7,070 bases of DNA, from assembly GCA_021821235.1 (NCBI GenBank), contig JAKACS010000159.1, forward strand, positions 1-7,070, in the 5' to 3' direction. The DNA comes from Bacillota bacterium. GTDB taxonomy: Bacteria; Bacillota; Bacilli; Bacillales_B; DSM-18226. This document shows, piece after piece, positions 1 to 6,294 of this stretch (positions within the stretch are counted from its first letter, which is position 1; every line of letters begins with the position of its first letter). The notes under the pieces are model-generated. The model had not been told where the DNA came from and did not search any database. It saw only the letters and a program-made list of their open reading frames with translations. The position numbers and the translations under genes are program-made.

Positions 1-972
1 CATCTTGTCAAAGGAAAAAAATTCATTGCATCTTCTGAATGTTGGATGGAAGATGACTTTCCTCTTCCAGCATTGATTTATGATCGCTGTTTCTATGGAA
101 ACGATGAACATTCAAAACAATGTCTCCCGATTGTATCCTGGCTCAAAAACAGGGATGACATTCAATTTTTAGGCTATGGATTGCCAAACAAACTGGAGTT
201 ATATGAAGTTTTGCATCAGACGGAATTGGATCCTTACTTACCAGCCTCAAAGCCGGTAAACCAAGCTCAAGACGTGCTTTCAGAGCTTAAAAAGCATCAA
301 AGAGTCATTCTCAAACCCATTAACGGTGCGCAAGGCTATGGAATTTACTATCTCAAAAAAAACGAGAAAACCTTCCATGTCAAAACGGAGAAACAAAAAA
401 AGATTATCTCGAGAATTTTTCCAAATAAAGAAAAGCTCTTATCCTGGCTCAATCCTTTGCTGCACCAGTTACCCTATCTTGTTCAGCCGTATCTGGAATT
501 AACCAATGATGAGCTACAGCCATTTGATATTCGCCTCCTGCTGCAAAAAGATGCAGACGGCACCTGGGCAGAGCGCGGAAGGGGGATTCGCACTGGCTTA
601 ACAGGCGGAATCTTGTCTAATTTAAGCGCCGGGGGAATGGTTTCCGACTTTGCCTCATGGTCGGCGGCACTGCCTCCCGCAAAGAAAGCGTATATTTGTT
701 CAGAACTGGACTATATAAAGGGCCACCTGACCCGTTTAGTCGAAAACGAGTTTTTGCCATTGTTTGAATTGGGAGTAGATATTGGCATCGCGAAAAACGG
801 TTCATTATGGATTCTTGATGTGAATTCTAAACCGGGCCGAAAAGTCATCCTAAGCACCAATCCTGCTATCCAAGAGACCCTTTTCAATGCTCCCGTCCAG
901 TACGCGAAGTCGCTGGCGGAAACCGACAGAAAAGAAAGGAAGAGCTATTATGCGAAAACGCTATCCCATTGA
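1..972 (+). CDS. YheC/YheD-family ATP-grasp protein, 5' end outside window
   Basis: The frame is open from base 1, so the gene begins upstream; the ATG at base 46 is only an internal methionine. The window shows 323 residues and the stop. Family features are visible, counting from base 1: LIYDR near residues 24-28; VILKP followed by the glycine-rich NGAQGYGI (about 102-115), the likely nucleotide-binding loop; DIRLLLQ (about 176-182); a GRGIRTG plus glycine-rich stretch; ELGVDIGI (about 256-263); and LDVNSKPGR (about 272-280), the metal/ATP-ligand strand of ATP-grasp folds. B. subtilis YheC is a little longer than this fragment, which fits a short missing N-terminus, and this gene precedes a YheD-length gene as yheC does. 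Family knowledge: YheC and YheD are spore-coat-associated proteins made during sporulation; substrate and reaction are unknown. The 3' end overlaps the next gene by 23 bases, so the genes are probably cotranscribed and translationally coupled. The family call is firm; identity with yheC is inferred. Confidence 0.9.
   Translation, partial: HLVKGKKFIASSECWMEDDFPLPALIYDRCFYGNDEHSKQCLPIVSWLKNRDDIQFLGYGLPNKLELYEVLHQTELDPYLPASKPVNQAQDVLSELKKHQRVILKPINGAQGYGIYYLKKNEKTFHVKTEKQKKIISRIFPNKEKLLSWLNPLLHQLPYLVQPYLELTNDELQPFDIRLLLQKDADGTWAERGRGIRTGLTGGILSNLSAGGMVSDFASWSAALPPAKKAYICSELDYIKGHLTRLVENEFLPLFELGVDIGIAKNGSLWILDVNSKPGRKVILSTNPAIQETLFNAPVQYAKSLAETDRKERKSYYAKTLSH
936..940 (+). promoter_or_regulatory. 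Ribosome binding site fixing the start of the second ATP-grasp gene
   Basis: AAGGA lies 9 bases before the ATG at 950. The upstream in-frame ATG at 887 has no comparable site and would add 21 non-family residues inside the previous gene. The site therefore supports 950 as the start. Confidence 0.75.
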
Positions 973-2314
973 CATCGCTTTAAACGATCAATTGGTTGTT
1001 TTCTGTCCTCCCGAGATCGTGAAGGATCGGCAAATAGAGAAAATTGCTTTCGGCACCCAGGCTGTTGAAGCGCGTTTTATGCCCCATCCCGAGAAAAAAA
1101 ATCGAATTGTCATCAGCAAAAAACTAAGCGAACTACTCCATTTTCCTAATTTCAACATCCCGCTGCACGCGTTTTTTGATTATAAAACATTGGTGATCGG
1201 CCCCTTGATCGGCATTTTCACCTCAGGCTTTACCCCTTTTCCATTACAGCCGATCGGGGAACGTTCATACTTTTTTACAAAACTACTTTCAGTAAAAAAA
1301 TCCGTTGGCGCTCTTCCGTTCGTCTTTGGTGAGCAGCACATCGATTGGGATCAAGGACTGATTAAAGGCCATTTTTATCATCAAAATCAATGGGAAACAG
1401 TCGAGGTTCCCTTTCCAAATGTCGTTTATGACCGGCTGCCAAATCGAAAAAGCGAACGGAAGCCTTCCTTAAAACAAGTAAAGGATCGGATGCAAAAAGA
1501 GTATTTGATTCCATGGTACAATCCTGGATTTTTCAATAAACAGGATGTTTATGACCGGCTGCAGCAGGAATCAGCTGTCGGAAACTATTTGCCGGAAACC
1601 CATCCATTTACGTCTTTTTCGGCAATTGAAGCGATGCTGTCCACGTTTGGCCATGTGTACATCAAACCAAATAATGGAAGCCTCGGAATCGGTGTTCATC
1701 AAATCCTTTATGATAAAAACGAAAACAGCTATTTCTGCCGCTATCGCGACCCGGATGGAACAAATCGTTTGCGGAAGTTTTCCAGTCTCGAGAGTCTTTT
1801 CAAAATTGTTTTTGCCAAACGCAAACTAGACACGATGCTTGTCCAGCAAGGGATTCATTTATTGAAGCTAGACGGCCGTTCCATTGACTTTCGCGTTCAT
1901 ACGAACAAGGATGACGCAGGCAATTGGCATGTCACGGCGATCGCTGCCAAAGTGGCGGGAAGCGGCAGCGTCACAACCCATGTTCGGAGCGGTGGCGAAA
2001 TCAAAACGCTGGCGGAAATTTTCCCATCTGAGGAACGGAAATTGTATACGGATAAATTGACGACCGCCTCCCTTCTCCTCAGCGAGGCCTTAGAGAAAAA
2101 CATGGAAGGGATTATCGGTGAAATCGGATTTGATTTAGGCATCGACAAAAACGGGGACGTATGGTTGTTCGAAGCCAATTCCAAGCCCGGGAGATCCATT
2201 TTCAAACATCCGGATTTAAAGGAATTTGACCTGTTGACGAGAAAACTGTCGATTGCTTTTGCGGTATTTTTAACAGAACAAGTAATCCTCTATCCAGAGG
2301 AATTATTCAAATGA
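950..2314 (+). CDS. yheD: YheD-like spore-coat-associated ATP-grasp protein
   Basis: This gene encodes 454 residues from ATG 950, close to the length of B. subtilis YheD. Residues 1-80 form a beta-rich N-terminal region. Then come GPLIGIF (84-90), VVYDRLPNRK (158-167), the glycine-rich nucleotide loop YIKPNNGSLGIGV (237-249), DFRVH (313-317), GEIGFDLGID (390-399) and FEANSKPGR (407-415). These mark the YheC/YheD ATP-grasp domain, and all expected basic and acidic ligand motifs are present. No signal peptide or membrane segment is seen, so it should be cytosolic. Family knowledge: YheD of B. subtilis localises around the forespore during sporulation; its chemistry is unknown, though ATP-grasp enzymes usually join a carboxylate to an amine or thiol. 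It overlaps the preceding gene by 23 bases and the following gene by the four bases ATGA, an arrangement that favours coupled translation. The symbol rests on length and order, not on a search. Confidence 0.88.
   Translation: MRKRYPIDIALNDQLVVFCPPEIVKDRQIEKIAFGTQAVEARFMPHPEKKNRIVISKKLSELLHFPNFNIPLHAFFDYKTLVIGPLIGIFTSGFTPFPLQPIGERSYFFTKLLSVKKSVGALPFVFGEQHIDWDQGLIKGHFYHQNQWETVEVPFPNVVYDRLPNRKSERKPSLKQVKDRMQKEYLIPWYNPGFFNKQDVYDRLQQESAVGNYLPETHPFTSFSAIEAMLSTFGHVYIKPNNGSLGIGVHQILYDKNENSYFCRYRDPDGTNRLRKFSSLESLFKIVFAKRKLDTMLVQQGIHLLKLDGRSIDFRVHTNKDDAGNWHVTAIAAKVAGSGSVTTHVRSGGEIKTLAEIFPSEERKLYTDKLTTASLLLSEALEKNMEGIIGEIGFDLGIDKNGDVWLFEANSKPGRSIFKHPDLKEFDLLTRKLSIAFAVFLTEQVILYPEELFK
2296..2302 (+). promoter_or_regulatory. 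Ribosome binding site inside the end of the YheD-like gene
   Basis: AGAGGAA lies about 8-10 bases before the ATG at 2311, which itself overlaps the TGA of the previous gene. It supports initiation at 2311 by terminating or newly recruited ribosomes. Confidence 0.6.
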
Positions 2315-3489
2315 ACATTCACTATGACAGTCAATCCGGACAATGGTACCAAACCAGCTTGGACACAGCTGTCATCATCGGCGGGATGAACGAGATCCTC
2401 CCAAGAAAAACGAAAAATGAAGAGGATTTCAGCTTTGATCTCAACACAAAAGATGGAAAAGTTGGGCCGCTGATCGGGATTTTAACGGCAAGGAAAACGG
2501 ACGGAACGATTTCTGGAAATAGCAGTCTGTTTATCCAATTGCAAAAAAAACTTCTGGCACTAAAGGGATTTAGTTTTATTTTTACAGCAGACGGTGTCAA
2601 CGGCAGCTCGGTGAACGGTTATGCATATTTGCCTGAAGAACATTCCTGGAAAAAAATGACGTTTCCATATCCCGATCTTGTCTATAATCGAATCCCTTTT
2701 CGGAAATCAGAAAAAGAAAAAAATGTCCGCACCATTCTTGCAGATTTAAAAGCAAAAAACATTCCGTTTTTCAATCCTTGTTTTCTTGACAAATACCAGA
2801 TATATCAATTGTTTAAAAACCATTCCGTCTTACAAAATTTTTTACCTGAAACAGATTTGATTACAGGAGACGGTGAATTGCTGGCATTTTTGCAAAAACA
2901 CACAAGCGTTTACGTAAAACCAGCACAAGCTGCAAAAGGAAAAGGAATTTTTCGGTTGCGACTTGAGAACAGCTCCGAACTATCGTTCGAAGGATTGTTG
3001 AAACAGAAGCAATACGAATCGTTTGCGGCATTTTGGCAGGAACAAGGAGCCAATTTAACCGTAAAACCGTATCTTGTACAAGAAGAAATTTTCCCGGCTC
3101 GCTACAAGGGCAAGCGATTTGATTTTCGCATTTTGGCACATGCGGATCTGAATGATTATCGCGTTACAGGGGTTGGCATCCGGCAGTCACAAGGGCAAGA
3201 ATTGACAACCCATATTCCAAACGGCGGTAGGCTTTTACCGTATCATTTGTTTCAAACCGCTGAACTCGATCAGTTTATTCAGTTGGTTGTCAGTCATGTT
3301 GGCAGAACATTGACAAATGAGCTTGGATACTTTGGCGAGTTCTCGATTGATGCCGGAATAAGCAAAGAGGGCAAGAATTATCTTTATGAAGTGAACTCAA
3401 AACCGATGCGCTTTGATGAAGAAGAAATCGAGGAACGAAGGATCACCCAGCTATGCCGCTTATTTTTCCAATTAACAGGATTTGATTAA
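2311..3489 (+). CDS. Third YheC/YheD-family ATP-grasp protein
   Basis: The 392-residue product is a diverged paralogue of the two proteins before it. It has a shorter N-terminal region (about 50 residues before GPLIGIL at 52-58, versus about 83 in the YheD-like protein), then LVYNRIPFRKSE (123-134), the likely ATP loop YVKPAQAAKGKGI (201-213), DFRI (271-274), GEFSIDAGI (342-350) and YEVNSKP (359-365). The last motif is followed by MRFDEEE instead of the GR seen in both neighbours, so the loop after the catalytic Asn-Ser-Lys-Pro and the C-terminus differ. It is soluble by sequence. The start overlaps the upstream stop as ATGA, and a hairpin terminator follows its own stop, so it is the last gene of the operon. 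Function is unknown; by family and context it is probably another cytosolic sporulation enzyme of the spore-coat-associated group. Confidence 0.88.
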   Translation: MNIHYDSQSGQWYQTSLDTAVIIGGMNEILPRKTKNEEDFSFDLNTKDGKVGPLIGILTARKTDGTISGNSSLFIQLQKKLLALKGFSFIFTADGVNGSSVNGYAYLPEEHSWKKMTFPYPDLVYNRIPFRKSEKEKNVRTILADLKAKNIPFFNPCFLDKYQIYQLFKNHSVLQNFLPETDLITGDGELLAFLQKHTSVYVKPAQAAKGKGIFRLRLENSSELSFEGLLKQKQYESFAAFWQEQGANLTVKPYLVQEEIFPARYKGKRFDFRILAHADLNDYRVTGVGIRQSQGQELTTHIPNGGRLLPYHLFQTAELDQFIQLVVSHVGRTLTNELGYFGEFSIDAGISKEGKNYLYEVNSKPMRFDEEEIEERRITQLCRLFFQLTGFD

Positions 3490-3522
3490 AAAGGAGACTT
3501 TGGTCTCCTTTCACGCTTTTTT
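3490..3522 (+). terminator. Probable intrinsic terminator of the ATP-grasp operon
   Basis: A 9-bp perfect stem, AAAGGAGAC (3490-3498) with GTCTCCTTT (3503-3511), closes a 4-base loop directly after the stop codon. The run of six T (3517-3522) begins 5 bases after the stem rather than touching it, so termination may be incomplete. Confidence 0.7.
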
Positions 3523-3550
3523 CTCAAACGGCAGAAAGATTTGCTATAAT
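3521..3550 (+). promoter_or_regulatory. Sigma-A-type extended -10 promoter of the PucR-type regulator
   Basis: TGCTATAAT at 3542-3550 is a perfect TATAAT with the TGn extension. A weak -35, TTCTCA (3521-3526), stands 18 bases upstream and overlaps the T-run of the preceding terminator. Transcription would start near 3557, giving a leader of about 30 bases. Confidence 0.7.
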
Positions 3551-3588
3551 AAACATTATAAAATTTTTCACAGAAAAGGATTGTCAGC

Positions 3589-4503
3589 ATGTTATCGAAA
3601 TTGCAACGATTGTATTCGGACGCTGTTCTTTTTACGACCCAACCACATGAATCCCTTGAAGGCTTTTACCTGTTCGCAGATTACACCAATAATGAGTGGC
3701 TGGCCATTCCGAAAACCAGCTTGAATGAGCCTGAAATCCAGCTTTTGCAGACTTTGTATGAACTGGTTGACCAAGGGAAATCAACCCCTTTCTCTCCTAT
3801 GGCAAAAAGCTGGTACAATTATTTATTTTTAAACGGTCTTCCACCCACCCATACCGAAGATGTATTTTTCCGGTTCATTCAATTTCAAATGAAAGGCGAT
3901 CTTGGCGAACCAACGGGTATTGAACAGGCGCTGAAAGGATTTTTCCCTGATGATATTATCATTTTATGGGAAAATAGCCACTCTGGAATGATTGTCGAAA
4001 AGCAAAAAATCAAAACTTCCTTTCTTTCGGAAAAAGAATTGCTCTTTATGACGGAAACACTTGAAAGCGATTTTTACGTAAAAATTTATTTTTACATTGG
4101 AAAGCCGCTCGTACTCTCGAACACGGTTCCGGGTTCTTTTCAAACAGAAAAAGAATATTTTCATTTTGGCCAAGTCCATCAGGGGCAAATAAGGGTTTTT
4201 ACGTTCGAAAGAATTTTTCCATCTTTTTTAGCTGCCCATTTGCCGGAGACCATTCAAGAGAAACTTCAGCAGACAATTTCCGAAGCGTTCACCGATGATC
4301 CGGAAATGCTGCGGACGATCAAAGTATTTTTGGAAAATAATTTAAATGCCAGTCTCACGGCGAAAAAATTGTATATTCACCGCAATACGCTTCAATATCG
4401 AATTGAGAAGTTTACCGATAAAACCGGCATTCAGTTAAAAGACTTTTATGGTGCATTTACTGTGTTTTTAGCATGTGTTTTGTACGAGGAAATAGATGCT
4501 TAA
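3589..4503 (+). CDS. PucR-type helix-turn-helix transcriptional regulator (YxkF-like)
   Basis: The 304-residue protein carries a C-terminal PucR/CdaR-type helix-turn-helix at about residues 240-300. It reads MLRTIKVFLENNLN, then AKKLYIHRNTLQYRIEKF and a TGI segment, matching the family pattern of 'hR-NTL-YR--k---tG'. The long N-terminal part (about 1-215) has no motif I recognise; by family it is a sensor or dimerisation region. The ATG at 3589 is supported by AAAAGGA at 3574-3580, eight bases upstream. The gene has its own promoter and hairpin terminator and sits directly before the sugar ABC ATPase gene. I recall the same pairing (yxkF next to msmX) in B. subtilis, so a role in regulating carbohydrate uptake is plausible, but its targets and effector cannot be read from the sequence. 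Confidence 0.82.
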   Translation: MLSKLQRLYSDAVLFTTQPHESLEGFYLFADYTNNEWLAIPKTSLNEPEIQLLQTLYELVDQGKSTPFSPMAKSWYNYLFLNGLPPTHTEDVFFRFIQFQMKGDLGEPTGIEQALKGFFPDDIIILWENSHSGMIVEKQKIKTSFLSEKELLFMTETLESDFYVKIYFYIGKPLVLSNTVPGSFQTEKEYFHFGQVHQGQIRVFTFERIFPSFLAAHLPETIQEKLQQTISEAFTDDPEMLRTIKVFLENNLNASLTAKKLYIHRNTLQYRIEKFTDKTGIQLKDFYGAFTVFLACVLYEEIDA

Positions 4504-4522
4504 GATCAATTTGCCCAAATAA

Positions 4523-4557
4523 GGACACAGAAGTTTGTGCACTGTGTCCATTTTATT
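4523..4557 (+). terminator. Intrinsic terminator after the PucR-type regulator
   Basis: GGACACAG (4523-4530) pairs perfectly with CTGTGTCC (4542-4549) across an 11-base loop and is followed by the T-rich ATTTTATTT. The flanking AAATAA and TTATTT can extend the stem after a small bulge. It separates the regulator from the ATPase gene. Confidence 0.75.
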
Positions 4558-4571
4558 TGAAAGCGTTTCCT
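4557..4571 (+). promoter_or_regulatory. cre box (CcpA operator) upstream of the sugar ABC ATPase
   Basis: TTGAAAGCGTTTCCT matches every defined position of the degenerate cre consensus WTGNAANCGNWNNCW. It lies 47 bases before the ATPase start codon, where CcpA with HPr-Ser-P would repress or modulate transcription in the presence of glucose. I could not fix the ATPase promoter: TTGAAA at 4557-4562 resembles a -35 element inside the cre box, but no good -10 stands at the right spacing. The direction of control is therefore inferred. Confidence 0.75.
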
Positions 4572-4603
4572 ATTAAACTGAAAACAAGAATAAAAGATTT
4601 GAT

Positions 4604-4610
4604 AGGGAGG
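4604..4610 (+). promoter_or_regulatory. Strong ribosome binding site of the ABC ATPase gene
   Basis: AGGGAGG stands 8 bases before the ATG at 4619. It is close to the anti-16S consensus and fits a well-expressed gene. Confidence 0.8.
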
Positions 4611-4618
4611 CCAAACAA

Positions 4619-5731
4619 ATGGCAGAGTTGAAATTAGATCATATTTACAAAGTATATGACAATAAAGTAACCGCAGTTGAAGATTTTAATCTTCATATTG
4701 ATGATAAAGAATTTATCGTTTTCGTTGGACCATCTGGCTGCGGTAAATCAACAACCTTAAGAATGATTGCCGGACTTGAAGAAATTTCCAATGGCGATTT
4801 CTATATCGATGGCAAAAGAGTAAACGATGTTGCTCCAAAAGATCGTGATATTGCGATGGTTTTCCAAAACTATGCCTTGTACCCGCATATGACAGTATAT
4901 GACAACATGGCATTTGGTTTAAAATTGCGTAAATTTCCTAAAGACGAAATTGAACGCCGCGTAAAAGATGCAGCAAAAATTCTCGGACTTGAGGCCTACT
5001 TAAACCGGAAGCCGAAAGCATTATCAGGCGGTCAGCGCCAGCGTGTTGCCCTTGGCCGTGCCATTGTCCGCGATGCAAAAGTATTCTTAATGGACGAGCC
5101 ACTCTCAAACTTGGATGCAAAACTTCGTGTTGCGATGCGCGCAGAAATTGCGAAGCTTCACCGCCGCCTGCAAACAACGACAATCTATGTTACCCATGAC
5201 CAGACAGAAGCAATGACAATGGCAACACGTCTTGTGGTTATGAAAGATGGGATCATCCAGCAGGTCGGTTCGCCAAAAGAAGTATATGAAAAACCAGAAA
5301 ATGTCTTTGTCGGCGGTTTTATCGGCTCTCCAGCAATGAACTTTTTTAGTGGTACATTAACAGATGGTAAATTCCAACTTGGCGATGCTTCTGTTACAGT
5401 ACCTGAAGGGAAAATGAAATTCCTTCGTGAGCAAGGGTATGTCGGCAAAGCCATTACACTTGGTGTTCGTCCAGAAGACATTCATGATGAGCCAATCTTT
5501 ATTGAAGCATCTAGCGGTTCAAAAATTTCTGCTCATATCGACGTTGCCGAGCTGACAGGTGCTGAAACAATGATCTACTCAAGCATCAGCGGCCAAGATT
5601 TTGTTGCCCGCGTTGATTCCAGAACGGACATCAAACCTGGAGATAAGTTAGAACTTGCCTTTGATATGAACAAAGCCCACTTCTTTGATGTGGAAACAGA
5701 GAAGCGCATCCGCCCTGCGAATGAGAAATAA
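4619..5731 (+). CDS. msmX: Carbohydrate ABC transporter ATP-binding subunit, MsmX/UgpC type
   Basis: The 370-residue product is the cytosolic ATPase that powers carbohydrate (CUT1-class) ABC importers. The Walker A motif is GPSGCGKST (37-45), the Q-loop Gln83 lies in VFQNYALYPH, the signature is LSGGQRQR (135-142), the Walker B motif is VFLMDEP (155-161), the D-loop is SNLDA (163-167) and the H-loop is His193 in YVTHDQTEA. Residues beyond about 240 form the regulatory OB-type domain typical of MalK/UgpC/MsmX. Length matches the family. No permease or solute-binding gene adjoins it, as expected for MsmX, which in B. subtilis serves several importers encoded elsewhere. A cre box upstream points to carbon-catabolite control. 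Automatic annotation often names such proteins UgpC (glycerol-3-phosphate), but the isolated gene next to a PucR-type regulator favours a shared MsmX-like ATPase. The exact substrates cannot be read from the sequence. Confidence 0.93.
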   Translation: MAELKLDHIYKVYDNKVTAVEDFNLHIDDKEFIVFVGPSGCGKSTTLRMIAGLEEISNGDFYIDGKRVNDVAPKDRDIAMVFQNYALYPHMTVYDNMAFGLKLRKFPKDEIERRVKDAAKILGLEAYLNRKPKALSGGQRQRVALGRAIVRDAKVFLMDEPLSNLDAKLRVAMRAEIAKLHRRLQTTTIYVTHDQTEAMTMATRLVVMKDGIIQQVGSPKEVYEKPENVFVGGFIGSPAMNFFSGTLTDGKFQLGDASVTVPEGKMKFLREQGYVGKAITLGVRPEDIHDEPIFIEASSGSKISAHIDVAELTGAETMIYSSISGQDFVARVDSRTDIKPGDKLELAFDMNKAHFFDVETEKRIRPANEK

Positions 5732-5745
5732 TCGAAGGTTCCCCC

Positions 5746-5776
5746 ATACCCCCGCTTTTTAAAGCGGGGGTATTTT
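5746..5776 (+). terminator. Strong intrinsic terminator after msmX
   Basis: ATACCCCCGCTTT (5746-5758) and AAAGCGGGGGTAT (5761-5773) are perfect inverted repeats of 13 bp; the innermost pairs must open to make a loop. The stem runs into TTTT at 5773-5776. It also stands just past the end of the minus-strand gene at 5795, but the T-run favours plus-strand termination. Confidence 0.88.
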
Positions 5777-5794
5777 GCTGACGCTAGGCTTTTC

Positions 5795-6037
5795 TTATTC
5801 CATAATTAAGATCACTTCATTCGTTAAGCAATTGGGACAGCTGTATAAATGCGGACATTGATAATTTTTACATGAATCCGGGTACCCATCTTCCATTTTC
5901 ATTAAATCAATATCCATATATGGGCTATAATCATCGTAATAATCCATAATTCTGCCTCTTTCAATCATCTGGCTGCCGCAATTTTTGCATTTCATTGTAA
6001 AGGCTCTTAACCCATTACATATTGGACAAATTGGCAT
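5795..6037 (-). CDS. Small eight-cysteine zinc-ribbon-like protein of unknown function
   Basis: The 80-residue protein has four cysteine pairs: CPIC (4,7), CKNC (17,20), C56/C61 and C67/C70 (CPNC), with His63 between the last two pairs. The first two CxxC pairs and the C61/C67/C70 cluster look like two zinc-binding knuckles. They are separated by an acidic, tyrosine-rich middle (YYDDY, then MEDGYPD) at about 33-54. No membrane segment or signal peptide is seen, so it is probably a small cytosolic protein that binds zinc. I recognise the pattern as one carried by Bacillaceae hypothetical proteins but know no function. The start at 6037 has a modest GAGGG 12 bases upstream (6050-6054), a little far. 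It is transcribed divergently from the spore-protein gene, and a possible mother-cell sporulation promoter lies upstream. Confidence 0.8.
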   Translation of the reverse strand: MPICPICNGLRAFTMKCKNCGSQMIERGRIMDYYDDYSPYMDIDLMKMEDGYPDSCKNYQCPHLYSCPNCLTNEVILIME

Positions 6038-6073
6038 TTTTCATCACTGCCCTCGAAAATGAATTGATATGTT

Positions 6074-6103
6074 TATTTTATGCAGGAATGCACGCTGTAT
6101 GTA
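6074..6103 (-). promoter_or_regulatory. Possible sporulation (sigma-E/sigma-K-like) promoter of the cysteine-rich gene
   Basis: Read on the minus strand, CATAAAATA (6082 to 6074) fits the sigma-K -10 pattern CATAnnnTA and is near the sigma-E one. TACA (6103-6100) stands 17 bases upstream as a partial sigma-K -35. A sigma-A reading (TTTACA, 19 bases, TAAAAT) is also possible but has a long spacer. The assignment is weak. Confidence 0.4.
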
Positions 6104-6139
6104 AAAGACATTTGGTATAAATTCCCGGTTTTATTTTAA

Positions 6140-6168
6140 GAATAAGCTCAAAAAAATGCCGCATAATA
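6140..6168 (+). promoter_or_regulatory. Sigma-G promoter of the small acid-soluble spore protein gene
   Basis: GAATA (6140-6144), a 17-base spacer and CATAATA (6162-6168) match the forespore sigma-G consensus (GMATR, 17-18 bases, CATWMTA) at every position. Start of transcription is expected near 6175. That excludes the in-frame ATG at 6156 from the mRNA and leaves a leader of about 130 bases before the start codon at 6306. Confidence 0.82.
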
Positions 6169-6212
6169 GAGATTACAAAGCAACAAATCAAAGAGTTTTA
6201 AATCTCAAACAT

Positions 6213-6277
6213 GGGTTAGGCCTCTCGGAGGCAATGGAATTATTTTTCCAAATGTGGTTCAAATCCATACTAACCCC
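6213..6277 (+). ncRNA. tRNA-like cloverleaf in the spore-protein mRNA leader
   Basis: The RNA can fold into a compact four-way junction that uses 44 of 64 bases in pairs. The acceptor-like stem is GGGTTAG (6213-6219) with CTAACCC (6270-6276). A D-position hairpin follows, GCCTC/GAGGC (6220-6232), with a 3-base loop. The anticodon-like hairpin is TGGAA/TTCCA (6235-6250) with loop TTATTT. The T-arm is TGTGG/CCATA (6253-6269) with loop TTCAAAT and one G-U pair. The T-arm matches the universal GGTTCRANYCC box and touches the acceptor stem as in tRNA. It is not a normal tRNA: the D loop lacks GG, the anticodon loop has 6 bases, the variable region is 2 bases, and no CCA follows the discriminator-like C6277. 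It lies between a sigma-G promoter and the ribosome binding site, so it is probably a leader element. The structure is seen; any function is inferred. Confidence 0.65.
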
Positions 6278-6287
6278 AAAATTAATC

Positions 6288-6294
6288 AGAGGAG
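6288..6294 (+). promoter_or_regulatory. Ribosome binding site of the spore-protein gene
   Basis: AGAGGAG stands 11 bases before ATG 6306 and begins 11 bases after the cloverleaf's acceptor stem. It is thus free of that structure while being close enough to be affected by processing or ribosome access there. Confidence 0.75.

Noticed and set aside
887..949. Upstream ATG 887 as start of the YheD-like gene
   Set aside because: It would add 21 residues lying inside the previous gene with no family similarity and no ribosome binding site. ATG 950 has a well-placed AAGGA and gives the usual family length.
3482..3724. 80-residue plus-strand frame across the ATP-grasp terminator and regulator start
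   Set aside because: It runs through a terminator hairpin, a promoter and the true regulator start in another frame. It has no ribosome binding site or recognisable content.
617..5481. Minus-strand open frames opposite the ATP-grasp, regulator and ATPase genes
   Set aside because: They are antisense shadows of well-supported genes, without ribosome binding sites or recognisable protein features.
6169..6276. T-box riboswitch leader
   Set aside because: There is no T-box core sequence, no specifier stem I with its conserved bulges and no terminator/antiterminator pair before the gene. The gene is also not an amino-acid or tRNA-synthetase gene.
6213..6277. Functional decoding tRNA
   Set aside because: Total length is about 65 bases, the D loop and its GG are missing, the anticodon loop has 6 bases with T where a purine is expected at position 37, and no CCA is encoded. 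A tRNA-like leader is the better description.
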